Shown piece by piece: positions 1-9,953 of a DNA stretch of 64,000 nucleotides (position 1 is the stretch's first letter; each line of letters starts with the position of its first letter). The stretch comes from Flammulina velutipes (taxonomy: Eukaryota > Basidiomycota > Agaricomycetes > Agaricales > Physalacriaceae). Under the pieces are notes generated by a model, which ran no database searches, was not told the DNA's origin, and saw only the letters and a program-made list of their open reading frames with translations. Where the stretch lies: NCBI GenBank assembly GCA_011800155.1, contig CM022370.1, forward strand, positions 3,472,001 to 3,536,000, written 5' to 3'. Both the position numbers and the translations under genes were made by a program.

Positions 1-190
1 TAGGTACAGCGCCCATCGTCAGAAGGAACTTGAAGATCATCCATGTTCTGGTAAATCGTTTCGTTGTACTCTGGAGATCCAGAAAGGTAGACAATTTTTT
101 TCGTGCTCGCATCTGGATGGAGAGATAGAACGGCGATGCCCTGCATCCGTAGAGGTAAATGTGACGCTCAGCGGAATGTTGAGTATAACT
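1..190 (-). pseudogene. Last-exon fragment of an HNH_2-like gene (left-edge partial)
   Basis: This stretch resembles the last exon of gene A next to it (about 250-460) and a second fragment near 2040-2230. Shared pieces are the reverse complement of gcccatcgtcagaa, ctggagatccagaaaggtag and atggagagataga. It keeps the 'PSPLYLSIHA..AKI' and 'SDDG' region of the family only in damaged form, and no upstream exons can be seen because the window starts here. It lies directly downstream of gene A. The second fragment occupies the same place relative to gene B, so fragment plus gene was probably duplicated as one unit. Read as a pseudogene remnant. It could also be the true 3' part of a gene to the left. 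Confidence 0.55.
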
Positions 191-228
191 AAATGGGGCC
201 ACGCTGCCTCGGATTGCGCAGTTCGATT

Positions 229-1454
229 CTAGACACCCAGCAGTGCATGCGTCAGCAAATCTGCAGAGCTTCCATCGTCAGAGAGAACCTGAAGATCAGA
301 CATATTACGGAAGATCATCTCAATATACTCTGCAGCCCCGGAAAAGTAGGCAATTTTGGCGCAGACTGCGTGAAGCGAGAGATAGACTGGGGATGGTAAC
401 GGAAGGTTGGGGTCGGTAGAGGTGAATGTGACGGTCGTGGGAGGGTTGTCGAGCTCCAATGGATCCATGTCTCCTCGGAGAATGATTTTGTAGCAGTTCA
501 CTTCGCTCTGAAAGAGAATTGGTGTGATACATGGAGAATTATGTGACGTGTACGAACCGTCGCCTCAAACCAGAACTCCAAACAGTCAAAGCCATCGCGG
601 AGATCTGAAGACAATGTCATGACATTCTCTAGACGATGTATGTTCTTTCCGTTGAGTTCCTCGAGGATGTTGGAGTATCCGAATCGTCGAAGGAGAGTCC
701 AGGAAGACGCTGCATACTCTTGCTAGATAGACGCCAAGTAAATATAGGCTTCATGACTTAAACATGAAGATATCCTTACCTTCGCGCTTGATGACAAGAT
801 ACCGGCGTTGGTCGACTCAGACATAATGTGGCAGCAGTGCGTCGACCGTATGCGGTAGTCTGGATCAGCTATTGCTTGTTGTCTAAATTCACCACCCTTC
901 CTCACGGTGACTTTATCGTAGTGTCTGGTCACCATACATCGAAACCCGTCACGTAGCAAAGCCTGGAAACACGGTTAAATAGTCATGAACCTGAGATTGT
1001 TGCGACTCACAGATCTTTTGGCCTGCTCATGGTTCTGGGGATGTTCGACCACTCTACTCTTGGTCGTCTTCTTAAGGGCATGGAACGCTTGTCCCGAATC
1101 GTCTCCCGACGATACTGGGGTCGAAGATTGGAGTTTCATGACTGCATAACGTCAGTTCCGTGTCAGAGAGCATCATTGGTTCTACGTACAAGGTCGGATG
1201 AGCTGGTTCATATAAGTTTCTCCGAGTCTCAAGCGCTCAGATTGGCTTGTAGATGAGAGGATATCTTCCACTACGCATTCTCGAGAAGTCATTGACGGAC
1301 TATAAAGGATCAAGTAGCCTAGCATGCGGGCGAAGACCAGATGTTGTTGCGCAGAGTTTTGTTCTGCGTGGAGACACGATTCATACGCCTGTGTGACTCT
1401 ACGGTCGCTCTCCAAGCTGAAGGGTACGTCTGTCAACGGCGGGAGTGCAGTCAT
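229..1454 (-). CDS. HNH_2-like family protein, tandem copy A
   Basis: Five-exon gene of the basidiomycete HNH_2-like family (restriction-type HNH fold, role in fungi unknown). Exon 1 starts with MTALPPLTDV, the start shared by all copies in the window. It is followed by a linker exon (MKLQSSTPVSS), the HNH core (ALLRDGFRCMVT ... CCHIMSESTN), a second core exon (NIHRLENVMTLSSDLRDGFD) and a last exon ending SADLLTHALLGV. Introns are about 50 nt with GT..AG ends. Of the HNH residues, the first His (CCHI) and the Asn (LEN) are present. The final His, found as DLH in copy C, is Arg (DLR), so nuclease activity is doubtful. Exons 1-4 and the upstream flank resemble copy C, while exon 5 and the downstream flank resemble copy B. 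That suggests gene conversion or unequal crossing-over. Confidence 0.75.
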
Positions 1455-1599
1455 GGTTTCAGTAGAAAGTGCAAAGATTGATCGTGACTCATCTTTGTCA
1501 TCCTTCACGTGGTATGTGGCGCAACATTATCGTATACAGAGTACAGAGTGAGCAACGGAATGACCTTGACGACATTTAACTATGAAAGGCATGCATACC

Positions 1600-1829
1600 A
1601 TTTCACAAAGTTGTCTGTACGCTCTTCACCGAACGAGTGGAAGCGATGGCTTTCATTGATTTCCTGACGGATCTGGTCGGCCTTGATTTCTTCTGGGTCG
1701 TCGTGGCGGCGGTCAGAGTGAACGAGACCTATCATAGACGAGATTAGCATCGTAATTATCAAAAGAGATCCAAAGCGCACCGATAATCTCGTCCCGGGCG
1801 TGGCCAATAACTTTCTTGAGAAAGCTCAT
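1600..1829 (-). pseudogene. Stranded 5' fragment of a phospholipase D gene
   Basis: The start codon at 1829 begins MSFLKKVIGHARDEIIG. A plausible intron (donor gtgcgc, acceptor gatag) joins this to GLVHSDRRHDDPEEIKADQI and then HRFHSFGEERTDNFVKW. This is the usual N-terminus of fungal phospholipase D proteins just before the first catalytic domain, recalled from family knowledge and not searched. After VKW comes a donor-like gtatgcatg, and nothing of the HKD catalytic region follows. The fragment sits between HNH copies A and B. Copy C shares copy A's flank up to the motif gaatgaccttgacgacattt, where the two diverge, so the PLD piece begins close to a recombination joint. It would give no functional lipase. 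Confidence 0.6.
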
Positions 1830-2019
1830 CGCAAACAATACGAGTGGGCTGTTAGTTAGTGGTGGTTGTGAAGCAAAAGCTACAGTTCGGTTTCTAGACA
1901 CACCGATCAATCAAGGGACAACTCCACCTGTGTCGATGCGTCATACCAGCTCAATGCAGTGCAAGTTCGAGTTACGACAAGGGGCCACAGCGTCCAGCGA
2001 ATGAATATAAAGATACTGA

Positions 2020-2230
2020 TAATAATAAGCTGTCCTATAGATCGGTGATTCACAGGTCCCCAGTACATAGGTCAATACATCTACAGCGCCCATCGTCAGA
2101 AAGGACTTGAAGATCATCCAGGTTACTCTGGAGATCCAGAAAGGTAGACAACTGCGCGCGCGTGTGGATGGAGAGATAGAGCGGCTATGACCTGCATCCG
2201 TAGAGGTAAATGTGACGCTCACGTTATGGG
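2020..2230 (-). pseudogene. Second last-exon fragment of an HNH_2-like gene
   Basis: A degraded copy of the family's last exon, with VTFTSTDAG at its 5' end and a frame that soon drifts from the family sequence. It matches the fragment at 1-190 over several blocks and lies about 2.07 kb from it, directly downstream of gene B. No start, core exons or splice sites remain. With the 1-190 fragment it marks the repeat unit of the array. Confidence 0.55.
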
Positions 2231-2261
2231 ACCACGCTGCCTCTGACTGCGTAGTTCAATT

Positions 2262-3480
2262 CTAGACACCCAACAGGGCATGCGTCAACAAATCAGCAGA
2301 GCTTCCATCGTCAGAGAGAACCTGAAGATCGGCCGTTTCCCGATGCATCATTTCGATGTACTCTGTAGCCCCAGAAAGGTAGGCAATCTTGGCACACGCC
2401 GCATGGATGGAGAGATAGAGTGGTGATGGCAATGGAAGGTTTGCATCCGTAGAGGTGAATGTGACGGTCGAGGGAGGGTAGCCAAGTATAAATGGATGCA
2501 TGTCACCTCGGAGAATGACTTTGTAGCAGTTTGGTTCGCTCTGGAACATAATTGGTATGGTACAGATATGACCATGGGAATACGTACCGTGCTCTCAAAC
2601 CAAAACCACAAACGCTCAAATGAGTATTGGATATCCGTAGATATCGTAATGAGATTTTCCAGACGGTGAATATTATTCCCTCTGAGTTCTGCGACAAGCT
2701 TGGAGTATCCGAAGCGCTCGAGAAGAGCCCACCGGGTAGACGCCACATCAGTCTGGAATCAATTAAATGTGAGCTTCAACACTTTTAAAATATCCTCACA
2801 GTTCTCGATGGCAGTGTTCCGGTGTCGGAGAATATGTGGCAGCAAGTAGTTAGGCTACATGCTTTGAGAGGATCTTGGTCGTCAAAAGCTTCTTGCCTAA
2901 TTTTACTGCCCTTCGTGAGGCTGCGTTTATCGTAACGTTTGGTCACTGTACAGCGAAAGCCGTCTCGTATCAAAGCCTTGGAGCACGCTTGAACGGTGCA
3001 TGAACCTGATATCGTTGCCACTCACAGTCTCTTTGGCGTGCTTGGGATTCTCAGGCTGTGGATGCTCGACCACTTTGTCCTTGGTCATCTTCTTGCTGCC
3101 CTCATCACATTCTCCTGAGTCGTCCGAGTCTGGCGTAAAATCTTCGTATGCCACTTCTTCGAATCTCAAGACTGTATAACGTCAATTACATGTCGGAGAG
3201 GATAGTTCTACGTACAAGGCCGAATGAACTGGTTCACGTAGGTCTCTCCAAGTCTCAAGTGTTCAGATTGGCTTGTACACGAAAGGATGTCTAGCGCTAC
3301 ACATTTCCGAGCAGATATTGAGGGGCTATGGAGGATCAAGTAGCCTAGCATGCGAGCGAAGACAAGATCATGTTGCATGGAGTTTTCTTCTGTGTGGAGG
3401 GACGATTCATACGCCTTGATGATCATAGGATGGGTTTCAGAATCGAAAAGGACATCTGTCAATGGCGGTAGTGCAGTCAT
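2262..3480 (-). CDS. HNH_2-like family protein, tandem copy B
   Basis: Same five-exon layout as its neighbours. Exon 1 is MTALPPLTDVLFDSETHPM. The acidic linker exon reads TPDSDDSGECDEGSKK and is the most divergent part. The HNH core exon is ALIRDGFRCTVTKRYD ... LTTCCHIFSD, followed by NIHRLENLITISTDIQYSFE and a last exon ending SSADLLTHALLGV at 2262. The His of CCHI and the Asn are kept. The last catalytic His is Gln (DIQ), so the HNH triad is incomplete, as in copy A. Its upstream flank (3490-3760) differs from that of A and C. Reading frames are open and splice sites usable, so it is scored as a gene and not a pseudogene. Confidence 0.72.
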
Positions 3481-3763
3481 GGTTTCCAGCAGAATTTTTT
3501 CTACGGTTCAAAGTCAGAATCAAAATCGACTTTGTCATATTCACGTGGCGTGTGGCGCAATAACAACTGTTGTCTGAGTTTGGTTCATAAACACACCAGT
3601 AATACGAATGAGGTTCGGTTCGCTCAGCGATTCACGGGTCAGAAATTTCGCAAAGGGTATCTCGAATCTATGACATTGTATACAGTACTACTTACCAACA
3701 AAACGGATTTGGGACCGTTATCGAAAAGCCAACCTCTCGCGATCAAGGCAATCTAAGATGCTC

Positions 3764-4988
3764 CTACACGCAGGAGGCCAGTGCAAACGTCAACAAATCT
3801 GCGGAGCTTCCGTCGTCAGAAAGAACATGGAGATCAGACATATCACGGAAGATCGCTTGAATGTACTCTGCAGCCCCAGAATAGTAGGCGATTTTGGCGC
3901 ACGCAGCATGGATGGAGAGATAGAGTGGTGATGGCGAGGGAAGGTTAGTATTAGTAGAGGTGAATGTGACAGTTGTAGGAGGGTAATTGAGCCTACAAGG
4001 GTGTACGTCTTCTCGGAGCTTGACTGCGTAGCAGTTTAATTCGTCCTGGAAGAGAATTAGTATGTTACACAGAAAACCATGCAACTAGGACATACGGTGG
4101 CCTCGAACCAGAGTTCCAAACGGTCGAAGGCATTGTGGAGATCTGCAGACATCGTCATGATGTTTTCCAGACGGTGAATGTTCTTCCCGTTGAGTTTTTC
4201 GAGAAGGTTGGAGTATCCGAGGCGTTGAAGGAGAATCCAGGAAGACGCTGCATACTCAAGCTAGATATAAATCAAGTAAATATAGGCTTCGATGACTTAA
4301 ATATGAAGATATCCTCACCTTCGCACTTGACGGTGAGATATCAGTGTTGGTTGGCTCGGGGAATATGTGACAGCAATAGGTAATATGAGACTTGGAATCT
4401 GGATTGTCGATGACTTCTTGCAAAAGTGTGCTATCCTTCCCGAGGCTGTCAGCATCGTAGTGTCTTGTTACCATACAGCGATACCCATCGCGTATCAAAG
4501 CCTGGGGACACGTTTAAATGGTGTATGAACCTGATATTGTTGCTACTCACAGTCTCTTTGGCCTGCTTATGGTTTTGGGGGTGTTCGACCACTCTAGTCG
4601 TCTTCTTGAGAGCGAGGAACGATTGTCTTGAATCCTCTCCCGACGATACTGGGGTCGAGGACTGGAGTTTCATGACTGCATAACGTCAGTTCCGTGTCAG
4701 AGAGCATCACTGGTTCTACGCACAAGGTCTGATGAACTGATTCATATAATTTTCTCCGAGTCTCAAGCGCTCAGATTGGCTTGTACATGACAGGATATCT
4801 GCCACTACACACTCTTGAGAGGTCGTTGACGGACTATGAAGGATTAAGTAGCCTAGCATGCGGGCGAAGACCAGATGATGTTGTGTAGAGTTTTGTTCCG
4901 TGCGGAGGCACAATTCATACGCCTTTGCGACTCTAGGATCGCTCTCCAAGCTGAAGGGTACATCTGTCAACGGCGGGAGTGCAGTCAT
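3764..4988 (-). CDS. HNH_2-like family protein, tandem copy C (complete HNH signature)
   Basis: The best preserved copy. Exon 1 is 4988-4724 (88 codons plus one base). Exon 2 begins MKLQSSTPVSSGED. The core exon contains ALIRDGYRCMVTRHYDAD and ITYCCHIFPEPTN, and the second core exon contains HRLENIMTMSADLHNAFD. The last exon begins DELNCYAVKLRED and ends at 3764. All three signature residues (His in CCHI, Asn in LEN, His in DLH) are present, unlike copies A and B. An in-frame ATG lies further upstream at 5042, but the start at MTALPP is the one conserved in every paralogue. Family role is unknown; DNA binding or cleavage is an inference from the fold. Confidence 0.78.
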
Positions 4989-5872
4989 GGTTTCCAGTAG
5001 AAAGTGCAAAGATTGATCGTGACTCATCTTTGTCATCTTCACGTGGTATGTGGCGCAATACTATCGTATACAGAGTACAGAGTGAGCAACGCGAATTCGC
5101 AGAACTCATAGAGCATGGCTCTCCAGACTAAGCTATCGCTTGCATGCATGTGTTTCATTACCGGTCTCTGTTCCAGCTGCTTTGATAATTAGGTATCCCG
5201 ACACTTGTCCAATCGTGCGAGACCATTGAACGACGATGATGAATGACCTTGACGACATTTTAGCTCTCGATGCAGTGCAGAGGATGAGAAGAATTAAGAT
5301 CGCAGGCCAGATCAGAACGAGCCAAGTGTGGCAATATAAAATTGACCGCATTCTAAAAGTACAGTTTGATTTTTTAAGTGTCCCGGTGTAAACTAGATGG
5401 CTAGTGTGAAAGCGAAGAAAGTCAATAATAGGTACGAAGTATAAGTGATTAAGACTAGATTAGAAGTATCTGTAGAGCAATGAAGATGATGTCTATGGTT
5501 ACAAGTCCAAGCCCGAAATGTGTGTTTAAGTAATGTCCATGATGCGTAGGTAAAGTCCGAAAGTCCAGGTGAAAGGCGCGTAAATGCGTAAATAATCGTA
5601 AGGAGCGTATGAGAATCCGGACCGGCGTATCCTAAAAGTCCAGAGGTCCGAATGCAATAAGAAGCGAAACGAATGTCAAAGGTCCGAATAAAATGAATGA
5701 AATGTCCAAAAGAAAGGTGTCCATGCAATGGCAGTAGTGTCCGGGTTAGAAAGTGTCTGTGGTCTGAAATAGAAGATGTCCATCTAGGCGTGCATTAAGC
5801 GGGCCAGCACGTTTTACCGCTCCAATCTTTCTTGAAGTTTGGAGATCGAGACGTCTGGAGATATGTGAGCAT
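4989..5872. other. Intergenic region with clustered GTCC words
   Basis: No gene recognised. The first 300 bases are the promoter side of HNH copy C, including gaatgaccttgacgacattt, which is shared with the flank of copy A. From about 5500 to 5795 the + strand carries roughly a dozen GTCC words, such as aagtccgaaagtccagg and aaaagtccagaggtccgaa. On the minus strand, in the direction of the transcription factor that ends at 5873, these read GGAC and would lie in its 3' untranslated region. Confidence 0.5.
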
Positions 5873-8015
5873 TCATTCGAATGTGAGTGAGCGAGAGAAG
5901 AGCATACTAAGAATAGGGAAACGGGAATGGAAGGTTGTCATCGCGAAGAGTAGTGTCTGTAGGTCGTTACGAATGTCTGCAGTACCGACAGGAGGCCAGG
6001 ATGCCTCTAGCATATCCAGCTGACGCAAAAGGATCTCCGCGGCAAGCGTCCAACAGGTCTAGTAATCGATGAATACCAACAGAAATAAAAATGAGAATTT
6101 AAGACGTACGCCGAGAATTGGATCCAGGAAACCAAAGTCTGCTTGAGAAAAGGATTTGATAACCGACAGGCAGGCGTTGGCGGCCTGCAGACACTTGTCA
6201 GAAGATATCCCAATGTCGTCCGTAAATCGCTGGAAGAGCAGTATTGTGGCGGTATGTGCAAGGGTGTGCACAGTGATGAGTATTTGTTTATCGTCAAGCA
6301 TCGTAGCATCGAGCCGATGTACCGGCGTAATCGTCGCGAGAAAATTGTTGATGGTACTCTCCAATGTCTGAACCTGCTCCTGCAAGGTCGAAGAATCCTT
6401 GATGCCTGCGTGACATGTGTGAATACAGCGGCGATGAAGCAATTTCGAAGCTCGCATACCAGAATCCCATGACCTCGCTAGTTTGTCTGCATGTGCGAAG
6501 AGCGTGGATGCTTTCGCCCTCAGAGCCTGCATAGAGAAACCCCCGATGGCAACGTCTCCACCGATGAATCTAGCTAGTGGTCGAAACGCCGGATTGTGAT
6601 CAACGAAGCCCTTTCCAAATCTCAATGATGAGCGAAAACGCAGGATAAAACAGACACTTACCGACTCATAGTCGGTGATATCTTGCGGCCACGGACAACT
6701 GACAGAATGATATGTACTAGATCCGTCGGGCATTATCGAAGGTTTTCGAAGTACCACCGACCAGCACCGGTCGAGGTTGTAGACTTGCCAAAAGGCCAAA
6801 ACACGTTCGCCACGTTGGACATCGATTCTCTGAGGCTTCATCTCCCTCCCATCTGGCACCCATGGACTTGAGGCCTCGTGAGGGACGTCGAGGTGGAGTC
6901 CGATCTGAACGGCGAGAGCTGCAGCCGCACTAGAATGATAGCTGCCCTCCAGAAGACGTCCATTAGCCAAGAAGTACATCGCCAAGAGACACGATGCTTG
7001 AACTACATCCAGAATCTTGTCCACCAAACGTAGGCCCTGCTGCGTCGCATCGAGGGCCTGAGCGAGGAAGTACTCCTCGTTCTCCGATAGAGGCTCTGGA
7101 CGGGAGATGAAACATGCCCATAGATAGATTGCGTTCATCAAAGCAGGATGCCGTTGTTCTGGCAAGGGGAGATTTAGGCTCTCCCTTAGTCCTGCCATGT
7201 GGGCTTCCAGACCAGATTGGTGGCGGTGGGGGGCGAAGATGTCAAGTCTAGGGGGTTAACATATCAGTCAGCGAGTAGCTTCGCGGGATGGCTACACTCA
7301 CAGAACGGGTGCCAGTTCGAAAGGGGTTGCAAGCTGAGGCTCCTCATAGAAAACTTCGGAAGCGAAAGGTGATGTAGATGTACCCTGGATAGATAGCTGT
7401 TTAGCTGTAGCATGCACATGGGTAGGGAATACCATACGGGGAGACTGGTCCAATGCGGTGGTGGGCTGCCAGTTTCTACGGGATAGGGTCAGACGGTATT
7501 CCCAATGGAAGAGCGAGCTTACCAGGTTGGAAGGGGGAGTGCGACGCGGAATAAGTCGCACTTCCCGGAGATCCAAGTGACGACGACGATGACTCGGAAT
7601 GGTGGAAAGAGGCGAATGAATGGGGGTCGTGTAACTTGATGGTAGAAGCAACGTATTCGGGGTCCTCGAGTTCCTTTATGCGTGTTTCTAGTCGGAGAAT
7701 AGTCTCCTTGAGAAGCTGAGTCCTCGTCTTGCCTTTCCCATCGTCGTATTCACACCCATCGCCCTTCTTTGCGCGTATGCATTGTTGACATGCCGGTTTA
7801 CTTCCATCACATCTCTGGAAGGCCAAAAGTCAGACTCCGAAGGTATCGGGAATTGATTATGGTCAGGACTCGCCATTTTCCGTTTCCTGAAAGATGTCAA
7901 TTCAGCATGAGCTAGCGGAATATATTGGTGGGACGTACCTGCATCTTAAACATGCCTTCCCTCGCTGTAGAGAGTTCTGCGTCGGACCACTGACCAGTGC
8001 GGATTTGTTCGCCAT
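5873..8015 (-). CDS. Zn(II)2Cys6 fungal transcription factor
   Basis: A binuclear zinc-cluster activator or repressor of the Gal4 type. The cluster CLRCRKRKMRCDGSKPACQQC is built from three exons: 8015-7939, a 13-nt micro-exon 7886-7874, and an exon starting at 7814. The intron 7873-7815 has GC-AG ends. A coiled segment follows (LLKETILRLETRIKELED), then a Ser-rich linker. The fungal-specific regulatory domain runs from LLDIFAPHRHQSGLEAH through a long exon (SLNLPLPEQRHPALMNAIYL ... DRCWSVVLRKPS). A C-terminal CWTLAAEILLRQLDM helix ends in SRSLTFE, stop at 5873. Remaining introns are small and GT-AG. The start is the first Met upstream of the cluster. Target genes are unknown. Confidence 0.88.
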
Positions 8016-9953
8016 AGTAAAAAAAGAAAATAGTCAACGCGGTGGGATATCGATCTGCAAGACAAGAGATGAAAGACCGATTCCGGGAAAGACCGTTCGT
8101 TGTGTGGTCGAAATACAAGAAGGAAAGTTAAAAGTGAGGAAAAGGAACCCCAGAGAGAAGAGACAGAATGAGGACGGAGATTCAGCTAATTACTATGCAT
8201 GAATTCCGGAAGAGGTGGTGGCAGAACAGACAAAAAGAGCCTTCATCTGGACGTCTGGTTTTGTGGATAAAAGGACCATCAAAGTCAGCCCTCCGTAACG
8301 TACCCCGTGCTTGCGGTTTGGCTGGCCAATATCAGGGTCACGGAAAATCAATCTCGATTCGGATCTGTTACAAGATCAAAAAAGGCTGCATGACTAAGCG
8401 AAACATCCTCTATTCGCACCGCCACGCTCCACTAAACCTTCTGCTTGCCGCAACCTAGCCAACCTTCAACTTAAAATTAGGCCGCTCCGTATCCCGCTAT
8501 GTTACAGCTATGGTTTGCTGTACCTCGCTCTCGACTTTCTCATAACGGTCTTTTCAAGCCGTATGTCCAGCCGGAGAAATACCCGGCCTGTTCACATTTC
8601 GTCGGGCCATCATCAGCCGTTACAGTAGTACTGTATGCACCGTTGGGCGCCGTGACTAGTGGGAAGGACGTCGTTCCATAAGATACAAGGTTTCTTCTCG
8701 TTCTCATTAGATAGTTAATCATATCATTCTTGAAAGTATCATCTCAACTGCCCATCTTAGGTATTATTATACGCTTTGGCTAATCGATAGCAAGCTCGGA
8801 GCATGCACTTCAGCGCGTCAGCTTCAGCCCTTGTTCCCCCTGGTTGCTGGGATAGACTTAACGAGCAGTAATAAGCATCCCGATTCTGAATCCAGACTTC
8901 AAGAAAAAGCTTGTCGATTGAATTCGGAGACCCCGAAACTTCCCATGCCGCTAGAAACAAGCGCTAAAATGACGCTATCGTCCCTCTGGCATCTTCGTAT
9001 CGAACCCAGAAGGGTACCAGCGCAAATCGCTGGAGTATCTTGGTTTAATTCTATGATCTTCGAGGGCCGCACTACCCCGTTGATCCGGTGAAAGGTGCAT
9101 TCATCTACACAGCGTTTGCGATCGTCTCTCCTGATTCCTGATTGACATCCTTGGCCAGGCAAACCACTACGTCGATACGTAGCCTCGTGTATCCTTTTTC
9201 TATCCTCCCCGAAGAAATCAGCAAAAGTGGGTCCATGTAGTAGCACTGCGCCCTCGGCACGGAGAACGCGTCGAAGAGGCCCACATGATATTTTTCATGT
9301 AGAACGTCGGAACTGCCGAAAGTGCCGTCGGGATTCGGAAGACGGCTATCGGTCCGCCACCAAATATCTTCCACGCTGGTCGATTTCCAACTATCGTATT
9401 GTCGCTAGGGACTCGCTACAGGCTAGAGGCTGGGTATTCCAACGGTGTGGTAAGAAATTGGGATCGACATGTGTGTTGCACAGCCTAAATGCATTCCCAC
9501 GTGGGACACTTCCGGCTCCAGATTATTTGAGGTCCCAATTTGGAAGGATCTTTGAAAGGGTATTCAATTATTACAGTAGGTTGAGATTGGGATGACTTTC
9601 ATACAGCACTCAGCAGTATAGCAAAAGACGTGGAATGGTGGGTAGCACAATGCCAAGCATAGAGACGGTCCGCGGTTGTCCGCGTTGTTCGTCGTCGCCG
9701 AAGAAAAACAACGCTCTTGTGAAACCATTCGACGCTTCTTTCTCAAAATCGATACACCCGATCTCGAAGCCCAACAAACACGTAGGAAGAATGTGAGCTA
9801 ACCTTCAGGGACGAACTAGGATATATATATGAAGTGTAAGTAAGATGATTGCGCGAGGCCATACAGCTATGCAACAAACAGCTATAAGCAGGCTGTAAGT
9901 AGAATATAGTACAATCGGTACAGAAAAAAATAGAATAAGACAACGACCCGAAT
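8016..9953. other. Gene-poor 1.9-kb stretch with one unassigned minus-strand frame
   Basis: The first part is the promoter of the zinc-cluster gene. A minus-strand frame at 9105-9374 (DSRLPNPDGTFGSSDVLHEK and onward) and an overlapping frame at 8899-9246 (GPTFADFFGEDRKRIHEATY) read like ordinary protein, but the two frames do not join through an obvious intron. I recognise neither. This may be a decayed gene. From 9600 to 9953 the sequence is AT-rich and is probably the 3' flank of the Afi1-like gene. Confidence 0.35.
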
